A stretch of 39,042 nt of DNA. Origin: Ettlia oleoabundans. Lineage: Eukaryota > Chlorophyta > Chlorophyceae > Chlamydomonadales. Position 1 is the first letter of the stretch. Each line of letters opens with the position of its first letter. Shown here piece after piece: positions 24,759 to 34,553 of the stretch. The notes below the pieces were generated by a model. It saw nothing but the letters and a program-made list of their open reading frames with translations, did not search any database and was not told the DNA's origin. Made by a program: the position numbers and the translations under genes. The stretch is from positions 1-39,042 of the forward strand of contig JAAMXP010003386.1 of assembly GCA_019693395.1 (NCBI GenBank), in the 5' to 3' direction.

Positions 24759-25487
24759 AAGCCCTGTCTGGATATTGTTTATTTTTTCTGATGTACTATT
24801 GTACAAACAGTGTACTCAATGCACTTCTTGGAGTGGTGCTGATAATCCCTATTTCCGTTGTTGGTTAATGTCGCAGCCAGCAGAATTTGGCCATATTTGC
24901 TGACACTGGGGTACCTTGTCAGTGCTGCAAAGGCGTGACCCTATGATTGCGATCCCCTTTTGTTCATTGCGATGACTTGATCTCTCTGCATATGAAACTA
25001 CCATTTGTAACCCGGAGATTTCGGCCATCAAGTGCCCTTTGAAATGGAGCACTCTTTGCTGTGCATCATGGTTGACCCTCAATATCAAGAGCTTTGGACA
25101 CGTACCCATGCTGTGACTTATCTTTCAGATCGATTCATGTGGTTGCCAGGTTGTCTCCACTCGCATGTGGGGCGTGTTTGCCAGCAATGCCTTTGGAGGC
25201 CCTGGATGGACGGCGACGGTTGGCTCGGCAAGGACAACAAACCAAAATAGTGCTTGTGCCCGACAACATCGCATTGAGCCTTGTTATGTTCTGAATAACG
25301 GATTACCTTTGACTTGCTGCCCGTCCAGCTCCCTCCTGACTACTTTCCACCCGTCCAGGGTCGCCGCCATGGCACGCCGCCTGCCAGCATGGCACTTTCA
25401 TCGACGCCTAAGGAGGCCACCAGATTCGTCCATTGCCTTTGATCTGATCTACAAGAACGGCAATAGTCCGAATTCAGCTGGCAAACG
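24759..25487. other. ICMT 3' region and CHI-fold gene upstream region
   Basis: This 729-nt stretch has TGTAA at 25006-25010, about 250 nt after the ICMT stop. The ORFs are unremarkable. Part of the region before 25488 may be 5' UTR, or an unrecognised transit-peptide exon, of the CHI-fold gene. Confidence 0.5.
25006..25010 (+). other. TGTAA poly(A) signal, ICMT-family gene
   Basis: A TGTAA in sense orientation about 250 nt downstream of the stop at 24758. Confidence 0.5.
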
Positions 25488-27272
25488 ATGGCGCAACCGC
25501 GGTTTATTTCCCGCGGCTGTGCAACCCGTCTGTTTGAGGGCGATGAGGGCACGGCCGCACCGTCGAGGGCTGGAAGGAGGCGAATGATGGGCGGATCGCC
25601 ATTCGCAAGCCTGAGTTCCGCCTTCTTGGGGGCACCCGCTGGTCCACCGCCAGTCAAAGAGCCCAGGTGCGGCAGCATTATTTGAGCAGGGGCTGGAAGA
25701 CAGGGCAGCGGAAGCATACTCTCAGCAGTACCTGTGCTTGTTGTTTTGCAGAACAGGAACCGTTTTCCCTGGCGAGCTGGAGTACTGTGCAGGCCACAGG
25801 GGCTGCCCAATCGTTGCAGGAGCCGGGTGGGCACCAGCCGACAAGTGCCGGCGACAGGACCGGTTGCCGCTGCAACTGCTGCTTCATGGTGCAGCCAGTT
25901 GCACTGCAGATCATTCACCAGTCGGACGGTGTTATGTGCCAGCGTGGACCCTGCAGTGTGGATGGCTTGCCTTGGACCCGCTGACGGCCTGCCATCATAG
26001 CCGCCTGATACCAACCAGTCGCCGGATCAATGACACAATGCCTGCATGCTTACACTGCTGAGCCGAGGATGTTTGCAACCCTGTGCATGCAGAGCTCGCA
26101 CCAAGCGCATCGCTGGCATCAAGAGCTTGGACATATACGCCCTGGCCCTGTTTGTGGACCAGGGAGCGGTGCGTGGCGCCTTGCAGGGCAAGTTCCGGGG
26201 GGCCGATGCAGTCACCCTCGCCAAGAGTCAGGCGCTGTTTGACGGTGAGACCTCACGGCAGCGACACAGCTGTGGCTACAGAGGGCTGCACCACTGGCTG
26301 GTTGCTGCCTTCCCTGGCAATGTCAACTAAAGCAGCTGTGTTCTGTCCTGATGACAGCGTGCGGTGCAGAAGGCCTTCACCTTGCTACCTGCCTGCCTGC
26401 TTGCCTGCCACAGAGCTTGTGAATCAGGAGTACATTGAGAAGACCCTGCGTATCGTGATCACCAGCGGCATGGTGAAGCGTGGCGCCTTCCTGGATGCAC
26501 TGGAGGAGCGGCTGGAGCCGCCGCTGAAGCAGGTGCGCCCTGAAGCAAGTGCAAGGCAGGGGAATGGGGTTGGCTTTAGTCGATTGACATGCGGGGTCTA
26601 CATAGCAGGTGTGGCCAGTGAAGCAGGTGGATCATGTGAGTGGATAGCCTGGCATGGTACCAGCATTGACTGTTAGCAGTGTCAGTTGTGTTGTGGTGAT
26701 GGTTGTCGGCTGGCAACCCCAACCCCCTCTAGAGTTTCGGTTCGTCTCTTGCTATCTTGTGGACCAACACTCTGCTGGTTGCCACACTGCCATGTCAAAG
26801 GCTCTCTGCCTCCGCTCTCTGTGTGTGTCTGCCTACAGTCTGGGGAGCTGGCGGCCTTGGAGCAGTTCAAGCGTCAGTTTGATGATGCACCATTCCGCAA
26901 GGGGCTGGAAATCACCTTCACCGCCTCCCCAGGCAGCAAGCTGAGCACAAGGATTGACGGCAAACAGGTGCACATGCCCTGGGCACGGGGAGCTACGTGG
27001 TGCATTTGGCACTGCGGGACGGCAACCAAACTGCTGCTCGTTATGCTGCAAGGATGGATGCAGGTGCCCTCAGCTTTGCAGGGCACAATATCATTATCAA
27101 CTGCCAAGTGCCTCATGCTCCCTTGTTGCCCAGCAACTGCCTGCAGGTGGGCACCATCGCCAACCGCCAGCTCATCCGCAGCCTGCTTGACATCTACTTT
27201 GGCACCAACCCCGCCAGCCCAGGCGCAAAGGACAGCTTTGGCCGCGGCCTGGCCAGCATGGTTGTGGCCTAG
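25488..27272 (+). CDS. Chalcone-isomerase-fold protein (fatty-acid-binding FAP type)
   Basis: Six exons, 25488-25666, 25752-25826, 26093-26244, 26414-26532, 26839-26967 and 27147-27272, keep phase and give 259 aa. The family core is clear: EPRTGTVFPGELEY, then GAGARTKRIAGIKSLDIYAL, ALFVDQGAVRGALQGKF, LRIVITSGMVKRGAFLDALE, KGLEITFTASPGSK, and the C-terminal VGTIANRQLIRSLLDIYFG then SPGAKDSFGRGLASMV. Land plants use this fold both for chalcone isomerase and for plastid fatty-acid-binding proteins (FAPs). Green algae are generally held to lack true flavonoid chalcone isomerase, so a FAP-like lipid-binding role is the better guess. The first 50 residues (MAQPRFISRGCATRLF, then Ala, Ser and Arg-rich) could be an organelle presequence. 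Start choice is the first ATG in frame and is uncertain. Confidence 0.87.
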
Positions 27273-27710
27273 AGCCCTTGTTGCTGTGGTTGATAGCTGC
27301 TCCTGAATTGCCTTTGTGTGTTTTGCCATCTGCCTTTCGTTTGAACAAGTCTGAGCGGGCAGCCAAATGCAGTCACCCCACTGCCCTGTAAATCAACCTC
27401 ACGCTGTTGTGCCTCTTGCGAGTTTTGGTTCAGCGTCCCATCGCCTTTGCCTGCCTTTCCCTTGTCCTTATTTCTCCCGATTCTAACGTCAATTACTGCT
27501 ATAACATATTTTCAAGGTGCCTTTGTAAGGATGACAAACAGTAAGCTAACGCAAGCATCTAGGCAACAATACAATGCTGCTGATGATATAAACTTCTGTC
27601 GACAGACACTGGCCCTGCGCTAAGTCTGCATTCATCCCAGCTGTTCCCCAAACCCATGCCATGCCTGTGAGGACGAGTGGCCCCAACTGGCGTTTAGCAC
27701 CAGGGCTGGC
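27273..27710. other. Convergent 3' regions of CHI-fold and membrane-protein genes
   Basis: This 438-nt stretch has TGTAA at 27387-27391 on the plus strand, 115 nt after the CHI-fold stop. There is no gene in it. Confidence 0.6.
27387..27391 (+). other. TGTAA poly(A) signal, CHI-fold gene
   Basis: A TGTAA 115 nt beyond the TAG at 27270-27272. Confidence 0.6.
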
Positions 27711-28366
27711 TCAGCGCCGTCGAGCATCCAGGTTGACTATCAGCACCAGCATAATGCCCACCAGCAGCACATGGGTGGTGGTTGGGGTGAAGCTTTGTGG
27801 CTGCCCAAAGATAGACTCGAATGAGGTGAGCTGGGCGCGCAGAATCGGCTGCACGGCCTGCCAGATAGGGTTGCTGCCTTTGGCGGTGATGAACCGCGCC
27901 AGGAAGTTGTAAGCCACCTGCACCAAACGCACTAAGAGGGGTGAGGAGCAGTGGCCACGCAACGCAGAGCTTGTTTGCCTAACTGCAGGTGACAGAACAG
28001 GACGGGATGTGCTAGGAGATGCGCCAGACCCCACGCATAGTCAGCTAGTGAGCCAATGGCGGCAGCCCGGGAGGCGGCAGAAGAGGGCGAGCGATGGCAG
28101 CGGCGGCAGCGCACCTTGAACTGATTAAGCGCTATCGCAGACAGAAACATGTAGAATGCAGGGCCCCAAAAGAGGTGCAGCGGCCCGCCCAGCACCATGA
28201 TGGCTCGGTTAACTTGATATACACAGCGGCACGGGTATTCCGCCGGAAATGCACAAAGCAGTTGGGCGAGGCACAGATTCCCCTGTACCTGAGCGATCGG
28301 CGGATTTGGCAGCAAGCGTCGACACGCTGGCGGCGCTGGGAAGCACTCAGCAGGCTGCCGGGTCAT
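27711..28366 (-). CDS. Unidentified small membrane protein
   Basis: Two exons, 28366-28115 and 27917-27711, are joined by a canonical intron (AAG|GTGCGC to GTGCAG|GTGGC) in phase 0, giving about 152 aa. I do not recognise the family. The visible parts are a polar, Pro/Cys-rich N-terminus; a long hydrophobic stretch (AIMVLGGPLHLFWGPAFYMF continuing LSAIALNQF); an amphipathic middle (NFLARFITAKGSNPIWQAVQ); and a C-terminal membrane helix HVLLVGIMLVLIVNL ending DARRR*. The basic end suggests a tail facing the cytosol or matrix. It lies only 132 nt downstream of the GLDH stop on the same strand, so its promoter would be very short. The N-terminal 55 residues are weak, and a start nearer the first helix, or a small intron there, is possible. 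Splice phase and the two hydrophobic blocks are the only support. Confidence 0.55.
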
Positions 28367-28498
28367 GTTGTTTCCTGGCACTCACTGACCAAAGTGCCGA
28401 AGATACTGTTACGATGAAGTTTGGAATGAAATGGAAACAGAGTACTTCATTATGCAATATTGTCTTGGGCGCTGTTGAATGGTGGGACAGACATATGC

Positions 28499-31400
28499 TC
28501 ACTGTGAGGCGGGAGCGGGTGTAGCTGTGTGGGGCAAGAGGGCATCCACCATGGGACTGCCAAGGATGTTGTGGGGGTCCAAGCGCCGCCGTGCAGCATT
28601 GAAGGCCGCCACAGGATATCGCTGCGCTAGCCGCTGCTGCACCGCTGCCAGTTGTGCTGGGTCGCTGGGAACCTGCAGCTCCAAAAGAGGGCAGGAGCAA
28701 GGCAAGGTGAATGGCTGAAAGGGACCGTGCCAGCACCAGCAACTGCCCAGCATGTTTTGATAAATAACAACACATACCATATCAGATCATGTCGAATCAG
28801 AAACCAAAGCAGGACAGCTACAGCACGCCATGTACAACAAACTCCCCACCTCTATTTTTGCCCAGTGCTCCACCGCATTGTACTTGGGCATCACCTCCTG
28901 CTCAACCAGCTGTGCGTACTGCCTGAAGCTGCAGCGGCAAGTGATGGGCAGCGAGGGATGTTGGCACAGCTGGGCGCACAGCATTGGCGTCGGGGCCAGG
29001 GGCAGAAGCTGTCAAGGGATCGCAAACACAGCAAGTAATGGCCTTGGGTCAGCCAGTACCAGCAGATGCCAGGTGACATGAAAGGAATCACAGCAGCAGG
29101 CGCGCTGCACAGATGTTGGCGCTTGGTTCAACCTGTGCATGCAACACGGCGGTTGAACCCCTTTGGCATATGGCCACCATCTAATGTGCGGTGTGCACCT
29201 ACCTCTGGGTGACTGCCTGCCGCTGATCTGGCTCCAGCTCAGCCAAGTACATGATGATGCCCACCCAGCTATGCATGGAGGTTGGGGGCCCATGGGCGGG
29301 GCTCATTGGTGCGCTGCTGCCGGCGGTCCAGCGCTGCTCGATGGGCGCGGGTGCGGGCACACTGTGCTTTGCCACCAGCCTTAGCAGGTCCTCCATGTAG
29401 GCAAGGTCGCTGCAAAGAGCCGGCGGGATCAAGTTGAGTCGCAAAGCGGGGCCGCCAATGCAAGGATGGACAGCATGAGCAAAGAGGAAAGGACAAGCAA
29501 GCAGCGGAGTTTGGCATGGAAGCAGGGGGTAGAAAGGAGGCAGGCAGGCAGGCAGGAAAAGCCATTTAGAGTGATCGTCGCAAACAGGCGTGGGGACAGA
29601 TGTGGGCGTTTGAGTGCAGTTCAGCCACGTTGAACACCGAGCAAGAGCCGCAGGCCGCCACAAATCAACTGCAGGCAGTCTTGTGTTGCAAGCGCTCCCC
29701 GCCTTGCCCTTGAAGACACACCTTCCATCGGGCTTGGCCAGCGTGCCGGCAGGGAAGGCGGTCTCCAGCACCCACTGCTGCCCGCCGCAGTCAAAACCCA
29801 ATAACTCATCGCTCCATCCCACTCGCACACCCTCGCTGCACACACAAAGGTGGAGAGGGGCCACGCGACAGCATGGTTCACACATAGCAACATTGCAGCG
29901 TGGCTATCGTGGGTGGACTTAAAGCCACAGCACATGGGCACAGCAAAGCGGCGCACAACAGCCCAGCGGGGTGGCCGACCAGTGTGCCCCAACTTTGCGG
30001 CAGTCGGCGAACCAGCTCACCAGCGCCGCCAGTACTCTGCTTCTGCCTGGTTTACTTTCTTCACCCAGGCAGCATCCAAGGGCGCCAGCGCCAGCAGCCA
30101 ATCGCGGCATTGCGTGGCAGACAGCGAGTCAACTTCAGTCGCCGCCGCTGCAGGCAGCCGGCTGCGCAGCAGGGACCGCAGCGGAGCCAGGCGCTGCTCC
30201 TCGCTGTACCGGCTGGCAGGTACAGCGGGCTCCTGTCGCTGCGGGAGGGCCAGAGAGTAGAAGCCCAGGTCAGTGCCATAGCAAACCAGCAGATGGAGCA
30301 CTGCCCGCAAGGAGCACGCCTCATATGGCAGCGCTTCAGCTATCAACAGCTTCCCTGCTGAGGGTGCAAGCTGGATCCAAGCCTAGCTCCCGCGCTGTGC
30401 CACCCAGCCCTACAACCCACCTCAGCCCCAGCCCCCAGCTCTCACCTCAGGCACTTCGTTGCACGTCACCACCACCACGGCATCTGTGTTTGGGATCCAC
30501 ATGTACCGCAGGTGCTGGTTGTCCCGCAGCCACTGCGCATGGTGCCGGCGTATATCACCCAGCCTGCTCACACTGGTGCGCTCAACCAGCCGGTGCGCAG
30601 GCACACACTGCAACAAGTCATGGGAATCCAAACGGCGTGTGTTGGTGCGATTGCGAAATTGGAGTGTGGGTGAGAGGAGGTGTTCATGTTTTGGCCAACC
30701 ACAACAAAAGACATGCTCAACCTGGCACCCAAGATATAATAACATAAGTGATGTTCTCCCGCGCTATTTTGTCTTTGTCCTTAAACTGGCAACAAACAGG
30801 TGCCGCGATGAAATTTGTGTCCGGCCCGCGCACCTGCAGCGTCACCTCGGCCACCACCCCCAGGCAGCCCAGCCCAACCTTGGCCAGCTCGAACAGCTCG
30901 GGGTCCTGAGTCTGCAGCAAGGCAGCAGGGCAGCAAATCAAGCAGCAAGGATAATAGAAGGGGCAGCAAGCCAGAGTAAGCAACAAACCAACAAGGTAAC
31001 TTCCAAGGCTGCACTGCTGGTCATGCGAGGCACATATCCCTGTTGGTGCGACAATCTTGCACGTGGCTCTCGTGCTTTACCCACCTTACTAAGTTCGATT
31101 GTACCTAGTGCGGGTGTGACCAGCTTCAGCGCTACCACCTGCTCATCCACAGGCGGGATGGCGGCGCCCGTGCCATGCGCACTGACCTGCAGTGAATGGT
31201 TAAATATGAAAGACAAGTAGGGCAGAAGAGGCGTGAGAAGAGTTGTGGTTGTGTTGGGAGATATCAGCCTGGGCAGCCTGGTGAGAATTGCAAGCTGGTG
31301 CACGGTAATGCCAACGGAGCAGGCTCAAGCAAGAAGGCAGGGCGGGTAGGCATGTGACTGTTGCCAGTTTAGCAGGTGACAGACATGTAGGGCTGGCCAG

Positions 31401-32793
31401 CCAGCCAGCCAGCCACCCAGGTTGCAGTGGCGCTCAGCCCACCTGTGTGAAGCCACCAATGGTCTGCTCCCGAATGGAAGCGTAATTCTGCAGCGTGAGC
31501 CCGTGCTGGCGCAGCTCATCTGCAACAGCCTGCACTCGCGCCCCCGCTTGCACTGTGACCTGCAGCAGAGCAGCGACGAAAGCGCGGCGACAATGGCGGC
31601 TTATGCTTTCGTACTTGTTTGTACTGTCTTGCAGCGTAACACACCTTGGCAAGTGAGCACATGCAGGTGGGCATAATGCTAAATAACCGTAATGCCATGC
31701 AGCTTGCACTTGCGAAATATAGCTGCAAAGCAGCCACTCTCAGTGCTGAAACTACCGCCCAAGGGACCAGGACGGTCCAGCAGCACTGCTAATAATGCGG
31801 ATTGACACGAACCTGCCGCCGCTCGTGGTCGATGTCGAGCACTTTGTCCATCAGCGCCAGGCTCACCATGCCCTCCTCATTGAAAGCAATCCCATTTGGG
31901 GACAGCCCTGACCCAACACACCGCAGCTTGCGCCCTGCAGAGGTTTTGATCCAATACGCAGACTCGCAGTTGCAATGAGTTTTGCCACAATGTAGACGCA
32001 GATCGATAAGCAGGGGAATGACAACGATAACACTAACCAGCAAGAGACTTGTAGCCATCTGGCAAGCAAACTGCTGCCCAGTATGTAACGAGGAGAGGAT
32101 AGAGCAGGGGTGATTGTGCCACCTTCCGCTGACTCTGGTATCAGTTGCCAGACATCCAAACACCTGCCTGTCTCGTGGGCTTGCTTTACAGTGGCTTCAA
32201 GTTGCTCCAGAGACTCTGGCTGGTAGAAACGAGCCACCTGGCACTCATGCGTGCCCGACCAGTTCACCATGTGCTCGGCAGTGGGCTGTGGGGCGCCACC
32301 GCCGCGCTTGGCGTTGGCGACTGCGTAATAACCGCATCCGGAAAGCGCCGCTAGCGCAGCTCCCAGAATGTAGTTGTTGCGATCCCGTGCTGCCAGCTCT
32401 TCAGCAGTTAAGGTGGCGCCTGCCTCTGTGGTGCCTGCTGCCCCAGAGTGCTGGCCAACCACCACACGCCCGCGCTGCTTGGGAGGGTTGGCTCGGTGTG
32501 CTGTCTTTGCACCGCTGCCGCCTGCCGCTGATGCCGTACAGCGCTGCTGGGCACTAGCTGCTGCATCACACGCCGATACAAAGGAACGGGAGGGTAGTGT
32601 CAGAAAGTCGGGCCACAGCTGGTCCAACAACAGGCGGGTATGTCGGCGCCAACTCGGCCCGACACGGCGGCACCTTCAACCTGAGGCAGTCGAACGGACA
32701 AAACCGCCCAACAAGCTCACCGGCCGTGTCACGGACGCATTCTCTCGCGCCTGCGGCTGCCCGGAGAAGTAGAGCGCTGGCAGCCCTGCGCAT
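28499..32793 (-). CDS. GLDH: L-galactono-1,4-lactone dehydrogenase, mitochondrial
   Basis: A flavoenzyme that oxidises L-galactono-1,4-lactone to ascorbate with cytochrome c as acceptor in the mitochondrial intermembrane space. It is the last step of the plant-type vitamin C pathway. Twelve exons in transcript order: 32793-32721, 32560-32168, 31934-31813, 31559-31443, 31186-31085, 30911-30834, 30607-30446, 30238-30021, 29835-29722, 29409-29203, 28928-28850, 28672-28499. They give 612 aa, against about 610 in Arabidopsis. The presequence MRRAASALLLRAAAGAR is a typical mitochondrial one. A hydrophobic anchor ILGAALAALSGCGYYAV follows. The FAD domain has NWSGTHEC, CVGSGLSPNGIAF, SIREQTIGGFTQ and SAHGTGAAIPPVDEQ; the Ala of AHGTG that limits oxygen reactivity in plant GLDH is kept. 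The C-terminus has VGWSDELLGFDCGGQQWVLE, APAPIEQRWTA and VMPKYNAVEHWAKIE. Intron 2 needs a GC donor (CAG|GCAGGT) to keep frame. Confidence 0.97.
29531..29556 (+). repeat. GGCA tandem repeat in a GLDH intron
   Basis: A short (GGCA)n array lies in the intron between the 29835-29722 and 29409-29203 GLDH exons. No functional meaning is evident. Confidence 0.75.
31393..31413 (+). repeat. CCAG tandem repeat in a GLDH intron
   Basis: About five CCAG units lie in the GLDH intron beyond the 31559-31443 exon. A similar GGCT array lies in SEC23 at about 9539-9554, so 4-nt microsatellites are common in introns of this genome. Confidence 0.75.
31935..32167 (-). other. Probable GC-AG intron of GLDH
   Basis: The upstream frame ends ...CAC GAG ACA G. 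Splicing at CAG|GCAGGT to CTCTGCAG|GGCGCAAG gives HETGRKLRCVGSG in frame, as in plant GLDH. The GT donor four bases further on (GCAG|GTGTTT) leaves the wrong phase. The only phase-correct GT alternative (GGT|GTTTGG) is a poor donor and would add residues. Confidence 0.72.
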
Positions 32794-34553
32794 TGCCCCA
32801 GCCAGCAGTGCTTTCGAACTCACACTCACGCTTTTACGGTACTAGTAGGAGGGATGATCTCATCAGACATGACTGGTCCGCAGAATATGGTGAAATGAAA
32901 GAGCCGCAGCATAGGCAGCAAAGGCGCAGCAGCATGGGCTCGCAGCATAGGCAGCAGTAGCGAATAATCATGTCTAACCCAAAAGATCACCCGATTAAGA
33001 AGTTATGACAGCGATGAACTGGCCGACACAACGTTGACAACACACAGAAATACAGGCCTGTCTAGTCTGTAGACCTGCTTCCATGACACTTGTTGGGGAG
33101 ACTGCATTTGGACGGCCCTGAGGAGGGAAAGCGTTGAACGCTTGCAATAAGCATTGTAGGGCGCCCTGGGCCGATGTGCCATGCAACATGCCGCCACCGC
33201 CCTCAGCTGCTGCCGCCCAAGAGACGCTGTAGGAGGATGCCTCTATGGAGGGCAAACGATCCTCTCTTACGGTTGCAGTTACATAGGGGTATTCAATTCG
33301 ACAGCGGGACGCTGTGGACAAGAAGCAGATACGTATGTGCGGGAGACAAGGCAGCAGCAGCACCAGGAGCTGCCGGCACCGTGAATGCCAGGCGGCTGAT
33401 CATTTCTGAGTGCCCAGCACTTGCAACTTCAGTAGATCTGGATATGTTGCTTCCATACATACTGGTCACCTGTGTTTTCAAATGGATGAGCAGGCATGGC
33501 GCCTGTGTCATAGATTTCAGCGCCTGGAGTCAGCTGGTTGCAGGCTTGCATGCAGCACTTGGGTAAATGCAACGGGCTGGCAATACATAGCAATTGTCCT
33601 GTTTATTGATGGAAGTCAACAAGTTGATTCCCCAAAATTATGCCTTTTGCGCATGTGGGTCATCCCGTTCATGCCGTCCATCCGTCCATGCCGTCATGAG
33701 ACACTGCGCCCCAACATCGCTATAACTTCAAACCCGTCCTCGCAATCCTCAATGGACAACACGCCTACTGTCCTCGACCCCAGGTCCTACAGATCGTCAC
33801 CCACCCACCCAACCACCCAACAGTAGCCGTCCCTCAGCGTGTACGTATCTTGCCACATTTTATCCGATAAAACAGCGCTCTCAAACCGCTCTGCTTTGCA
33901 AAACAGTAGTGTTTTTTCAACCTGTGACGCCATGCTACCAGGCAGCCTTGCGCAGCCGCACAGCTCTGCATCATAGACTGCATAATTGAACCAAGCCTTG
34001 GGTATGCCACCTCGTGAAAATGAGCAGCAGCTGCCAGTGCGCTGCGATGCTGACATGGCATTGACTGCTGCCCGGCATGCTGCACAGGCAGGCAGGCACT
34101 GAGCCACAGGCCTGCTGCATCTCCTGAACGTCATTTCTGCATGAGTGGCTGGCTTGCATGGTCATTCCTGAATGTTCCCTGGCATGATGTTAATCCCGCA
34201 CTACAACACCTCCCCGTCCCGCCAGCACGGCACAGTCATCATCATTCATGGCTGGCCGCGCCTTCTTTCGCTGTTTGATTCTGCTTGGAAGTGTTTTTAC
34301 AAAGTTTTTCATCTACCCGCTTGTGAGGTTCCAAGCTGCTGCTCCACGAATCGTCTGGTTACTTCTGCGACTAGAGTCGCTGACTGAGGTGAAAACAACA
34401 GTGCGATGCGCGTCAACTTTCCGGCTCGCTTCGGGATGGGCCGCGCCCCAGGCGGTTTACACCTCTGGCAACTGCCGCCCGCCTCCGCTGCTTGTTGGCG
34501 CTTCTGGCCTGCAGGGCCTCTTCTGTCCTGGGTGTGGGCTGTTGTGGCCGCCT
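32794..34553. other. Unassigned 1.76-kb region between GLDH and OTU1
   Basis: This is a divergent intergenic region, the longest stretch here without a supported gene. It must hold the GLDH and OTU1 promoters and 5' UTRs. Minus-strand ORFs at 33787-34134, 33834-34085 and 32995-33363 have plausible amino-acid composition, but I cannot join them by phase or recognise a family. A plus-strand frame is open from 34248 into OTU1 and contains a hydrophobic stretch (FFRCLILLGSVFTKFFIYPL), which I take as 5' UTR. Confidence 0.45.

Noticed and set aside
25340..26014. Long minus-strand ORF of 224 codons overlapping the CHI-fold gene
   Set aside because: It runs antisense over two confirmed CHI-fold exons, has no recognisable motif, and fits the GC-rich shadow-ORF pattern.
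26954..27146. Open frame through the last CHI-fold intron, suggesting a retained coding segment
   Set aside because: The 179-nt intron is not a multiple of three relative to the upstream exon. Splicing at CAG|GTGCAC to CTGCAG joins conserved family sequence exactly.
32794..32829. Upstream GTG-initiated extension of GLDH (reading VSVSSKALLAGA)
   Set aside because: The frame starts with GTG. The first ATG at 32793 begins a textbook mitochondrial presequence.
33787..34134. Minus-strand ORF considered as a real gene
   Set aside because: Two frames over the same bases look equally coding, there is no homology I recognise, and no splice phase links it to neighbours. It is kept only as a finding.
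34248..34553. Plus-strand upstream extension of OTU1 with a hydrophobic segment
   Set aside because: OTU1 proteins begin at the UBX-like strand LRVRG. The upstream stretch lacks conservation I know of, and ATG 34554 is in the expected place.
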